The notes under the pieces: generated by a model
The model's input: only the letters and a program-made list of their open reading frames with translations
What the model was told of the DNA's origin: nothing
Databases searched by the model: none
Made by a program: the position numbers and the translations under genes
Source: Mucilaginibacter sp. PAMC 26640
GTDB taxonomy: Bacteria > Bacteroidota > Bacteroidia > Sphingobacteriales > Sphingobacteriaceae
Direction: 5' to 3'
Length of the DNA: 64,000 bases
NCBI GenBank assembly: GCA_001596135.1
Contig: CP014773.1
Span: 3,782,001-3,846,000 of the forward strand
Part shown: positions 61,391-64,000 of the stretch, one piece after another
Layout of the letters: the number at the start of each line of letters is the position of its first letter
Numbering within the stretch: position 1 is the stretch's first letter

Positions 61391-62434
61391 ATGCAATTTA
61401 TCAGCTTAAAAGTTATTGGGGTTACTATAGAGACAGCAGATACGGTAACAATAACTTTCAAACAACCATCACTGAAAAAAATACGATATCTCGCTGGTCA
61501 GTATTTAACGCTAATATTTAGAATCAATGGACGTAGGTTTATCCGCCCATACTCATTTTCTTCAGCACCTCTTGTTGATAATAATTTGGAAATCACGGTT
61601 AAACGTGTGCCCGGCGGAATTGTATCAAATCATATTATCGACCAAATTAAAGTTGATGATATAATAGAGGTTATGCCGCCTATGGGTGATTTTGTTTTAG
61701 AAGAAACTGCATTAACACCAGCAACACACATTGTTCTGTGGGGGGCAGGTAGCGGTATTACACCTTTAATGTCAATAGCTAAATATGCCCTGGGGAACCA
61801 AATTGCCGGGCATGTTACTTTAGTATATGGTAACAGAAATACGGAGACCGTAATATTTGCGAAGGCAATTGAGCAATTGCAAGAGAAATACGCGAACTCA
61901 TTTAAAGCGTGGCATTTCCACACTCAGCCTGCGATTAAACTAACTAATCCTTTCCATGTACAGGGCCGTATTGATCCGCGGTTTGTTTTAAATGTGATTG
62001 CTAAAGAAGGAGACCTTAACCGAACTTTACACTACATTTGTGGACCTACAGGGTTAAAAGAGTCTGTAAAGGCAACTTTGGAAAGTTTAGGGGTTGACAG
62101 CAGTAAGATTTATTCAGAAGATTTCGAAATTGTACGTGATCCTGCCCAATTTCATGATATAACTACCCGCGTCGTCACGCTGAAGAAAGATGGAGCAGTT
62201 TATAAGGTTGAAGTTGCTAAAGGCAAAAGCATATTGGAAAGTGGTTTAGATGCGCTTATCGATATGCCTTATTCTTGTCAAACGGGTAATTGCCAGGTAT
62301 GTAAAGGGAAATTAATTGGCGGAGAGGTAAAGATAATTGGAGGAGAAAAAGAATCTGCACAACTTGAAGTTAATGAAAAATTACTTTGCTGTAGTTTTCC
62401 GCTTACTGATAATATAGAAATAGAAGTTCAATAA
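61391..62434 (+). CDS. NAD(P)H-dependent reductase with C-terminal [2Fe-2S] ferredoxin domain
   Basis: 347 aa. FAD domain (RPYSFSSAP about 57-65), NAD domain (VLWGAGSGITPLMSIAKYAL, LVYGNRN, YICGPTGLKESV), then a plant-type ferredoxin with CQTGNCQVC and a final Cys in LLCC (about 295-335). This PaaE-type order is the reverse of the Yersinia 3,6-dideoxyhexose reductase AscD/DdhD, whose ferredoxin is N-terminal. Directly upstream (7 nt) of rfbF it may be the E3 reductase of CDP-3,6-dideoxyhexose synthesis. The partner dehydratase (RfbH/AscC) is not in the window. Confidence 0.85.
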   Translation: MQFISLKVIGVTIETADTVTITFKQPSLKKIRYLAGQYLTLIFRINGRRFIRPYSFSSAPLVDNNLEITVKRVPGGIVSNHIIDQIKVDDIIEVMPPMGDFVLEETALTPATHIVLWGAGSGITPLMSIAKYALGNQIAGHVTLVYGNRNTETVIFAKAIEQLQEKYANSFKAWHFHTQPAIKLTNPFHVQGRIDPRFVLNVIAKEGDLNRTLHYICGPTGLKESVKATLESLGVDSSKIYSEDFEIVRDPAQFHDITTRVVTLKKDGAVYKVEVAKGKSILESGLDALIDMPYSCQTGNCQVCKGKLIGGEVKIIGGEKESAQLEVNEKLLCCSFPLTDNIEIEVQ

Positions 62435-62441
62435 TAACAAT

Positions 62442-63218
62442 ATGAAAGTTGTATTACTTGCGGGCGGCTTAGGAACCCGGTTAATGGAAGAGACAGAAGC
62501 GCGCCCAAAACCAATGGTTGAAATTGGCGGAAAACCAATCTTGTGGCATATAATGAAAATTTACGAAACATATGGTTATAATGACTTCGTTTTATGTTTG
62601 GGTTACAAAGCGCAATCGATTAAAGAGTATTTTTTGAATTATTATCTATATAATTCAGATGTAACTATCGAGTTAGAGCGTAACAAAGTTGATGTACATT
62701 TTTCGAATTCCGAATCTTTTAAAGTTACATTGGTTGATACTGGTTTAACAACTAATACCGCCGGTCGTATAAAGCGGATCAAAAAATATGTACAGGATGA
62801 AACTTTTATGCTTACTTACGGAGACGGCGTAGCTGATATTAATATCGAAGAATTGGTTGATTTTCATCGTTCTCATAAAAAATTAGCTACACTCACAACT
62901 ATTCAAATTCCTGGTCGTTTTGGCAATATCGAAATGGGTGAAAATGGTGAGGTGGAGCATTTTATTGAAAAACCGCAGGGAGATGGCATGTGGATTAACG
63001 GCGGATTTTTTGTTTTAGAGCCGGGTATATTTAATTATCTGGACGGAGATATGGACGATATTCAATGGGAAAAAAAGCCATTGAAAGAAATTGCGGAAGA
63101 TGGCCAGCTTTCAGCATACAAACATAAGGGATTTTGGAAGCCAATGGATGCCATGCGCGATAGAATTGAGCTTGAACAACTTTGGAGTGGAGGAAGCGCG
63201 CCATGGAAAATTTGGTAA
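62442..63218 (+). CDS. rfbF: Glucose-1-phosphate cytidylyltransferase
   Basis: 258 aa. KVVLLAGGLGTRL is the pyrophosphorylase signature, followed by EEARPKPMVEIGGKPILWHIM and KPMDAMRDRIELEQLW, which are typical of RfbF/DdhA rather than dTDP- or UDP-sugar enzymes. It makes CDP-glucose from CTP and glucose-1-phosphate, the first step to CDP-dideoxyhexoses. It lies 7 nt after the reductase gene and overlaps or abuts rfbG. A putative RBS of the next gene is inside its 3' end. Confidence 0.95.
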   Translation: MKVVLLAGGLGTRLMEETEARPKPMVEIGGKPILWHIMKIYETYGYNDFVLCLGYKAQSIKEYFLNYYLYNSDVTIELERNKVDVHFSNSESFKVTLVDTGLTTNTAGRIKRIKKYVQDETFMLTYGDGVADINIEELVDFHRSHKKLATLTTIQIPGRFGNIEMGENGEVEHFIEKPQGDGMWINGGFFVLEPGIFNYLDGDMDDIQWEKKPLKEIAEDGQLSAYKHKGFWKPMDAMRDRIELEQLWSGGSAPWKIW

Positions 63219-64000
63219 ATATGTTTAACAAACTCACTGAAGTTTATAAAGGGAAAAAGGTTTTTTTAACCGGGCACACTGGTTTTAAAGGCTCGTGGCT
63301 ATTAAAGATTTTCAGTATGCTGGGCGCGGAAGTAAAAGGGTATGCTTTGGCACCGGAGGGGGAATTTAATCTTTTTAGTGTACTTAATGGTGAAGCTATC
63401 TGCGATTCGGTAATAGCTGATTTGCGGGATAGAGATTCCCTCAAAAAAGCGATGACGGATTTTAATCCCGATTTTGTTTTTCACCTTGCTGCACAGCCGC
63501 TAGTAAGATTATCCTATCGAATTCCTTCGCAAACATTTGAGGTTAACGCAATTGGGACGGCAAATTTGCTCGATGCAGTTATGCTACTTGATAAACCATG
63601 TTATTGTGTATTGATTACTACAGATAAGGTGTATCATAATAATGAATGGGAATATCCATACCGCGAAACTGACCGTCTTGGAGGCTATGATCCGTACAGC
63701 GCAAGTAAAGCATGTACAGAATTGGTTATAGATTCTTATCGGAATTCATTTTTTAATCCAACCTCTTATTCTGTTCACCAAAAAGCTATTGCCGTAGGCC
63801 GGGCAGGTAATGTAATAGGTGGCGGTGACTGGTCCCCAGATCGCCTGATTCCTGATATTGTAAATGCATTGCAATCGGACAAAGCAATTGAAATTCGCAA
63901 TCCAGATTCAGTAAGACCGTGGCAGCATGTTCTGGAACCTTTAGCAGGCTATTTATTGTTAGGGGCAAAGTTGTTTAGTAACCCAGTTTTATTTTCGCAG
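63203..64000 (+). CDS. rfbG: CDP-glucose 4,6-dehydratase, 3' end cut by window
   Basis: Open to the right edge. The extended-SDR signature is present: TGHTGFKGSWL for NAD binding, LITTDKVY (the DKVY form of RfbG), and Y-x3-K as YSASKACTE. Further features are GNVIGGGDWSPDRLIPDI and RPWQHVLEPLAGYLLL. Two starts are possible: ATG 63203, preceded by GGAGGAA with 7-nt spacing and overlapping rfbF by 16 nt, or ATG 63221, 2 nt after the rfbF stop; the first is used here. It converts CDP-glucose to CDP-4-keto-6-deoxyglucose. Confidence 0.92.
   Translation, partial: MENLVNMFNKLTEVYKGKKVFLTGHTGFKGSWLLKIFSMLGAEVKGYALAPEGEFNLFSVLNGEAICDSVIADLRDRDSLKKAMTDFNPDFVFHLAAQPLVRLSYRIPSQTFEVNAIGTANLLDAVMLLDKPCYCVLITTDKVYHNNEWEYPYRETDRLGGYDPYSASKACTELVIDSYRNSFFNPTSYSVHQKAIAVGRAGNVIGGGDWSPDRLIPDIVNALQSDKAIEIRNPDSVRPWQHVLEPLAGYLLLGAKLFSNPVLFSQ

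Overview
The window looks like a chromosomal stretch from a Bacteroidota member of the Sphingobacteriaceae, closest in feel to Mucilaginibacter or Pedobacter. The pointers are a zinc-free type B bL31, a short GlmU-like bifunctional protein, short TAnnTTTG-type -7 boxes, many small MKNSFK-type lipoproteins, sugar-acid catabolic operons and a Wza/Wzz-type exopolysaccharide locus. This placement is inferred from gene content only. There are no rRNA genes, phage modules or complete insertion sequences; one tRNA-Leu(CAA) lies at 56046-56125.

Layout. 1-13.7 kb is mostly housekeeping: a cut-off acyltransferase, rpmE2, GlmU-like protein, tpiA, prmA, an Rrf2/NAD(P)H-binding pair, universal stress protein, mpl, an XRE regulator, a GNAT protein, scpB, mqnC and a double-ABC ATPase. 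13.9-21.2 kb is an envelope and stress region: a 38-aa membrane peptide, a 56-aa lipoprotein, a PA2169-type four-helix protein, four tandem paralogous small lipoproteins (one with a 15-bp tandem repeat), an ECF sigma factor followed by a membrane protein carrying a trypsin-like protease, then mqo. 21.5-29.1 kb holds two unrelated glutamine synthetases, a gamma-glutamylcyclotransferase-like protein, a phosphotransferase, and a HAD/GH43/GalM run. 29.3-31.4 kb is a two-component system.

32-48.7 kb is a sugar-oxidation island. A six-gene operon (32997-38243) can be read as a complete non-phosphorylating L-fucose pathway to pyruvate and L-lactate, with a UxaA/altronate-dehydratase-type enzyme at the dehydratase step. 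It is followed by a PQQ dehydrogenase with an inserted cytochrome c domain, a PaoABC-like molybdenum hydroxylase, a LacI-family regulator and xylB-xylA. The same perfect palindrome CAATCGATTG lies in front of the fucose operon and in the lacI/xylB intergenic region, which suggests one regulator ties the two sugar systems together.

49.6-64 kb carries an M16 double-domain peptidase, a UBP zinc-finger protein, a radical-SAM/TIGR03915 DNA-metabolism pair, a 0.9-kb gap with a structured-RNA-like block, tRNA-Leu and hscB. It ends in a polysaccharide locus: SLBB export protein, chain-length regulator, an 0.9-kb empty AT-rich gap, then a PaaE-like iron-sulfur reductase, rfbF and the cut-off rfbG, which point to CDP-3,6-dideoxyhexose synthesis.

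Start codons were re-chosen where the longest frame began at an unlikely TTG or GTG. All functions are read from motifs and context; no database search was run.
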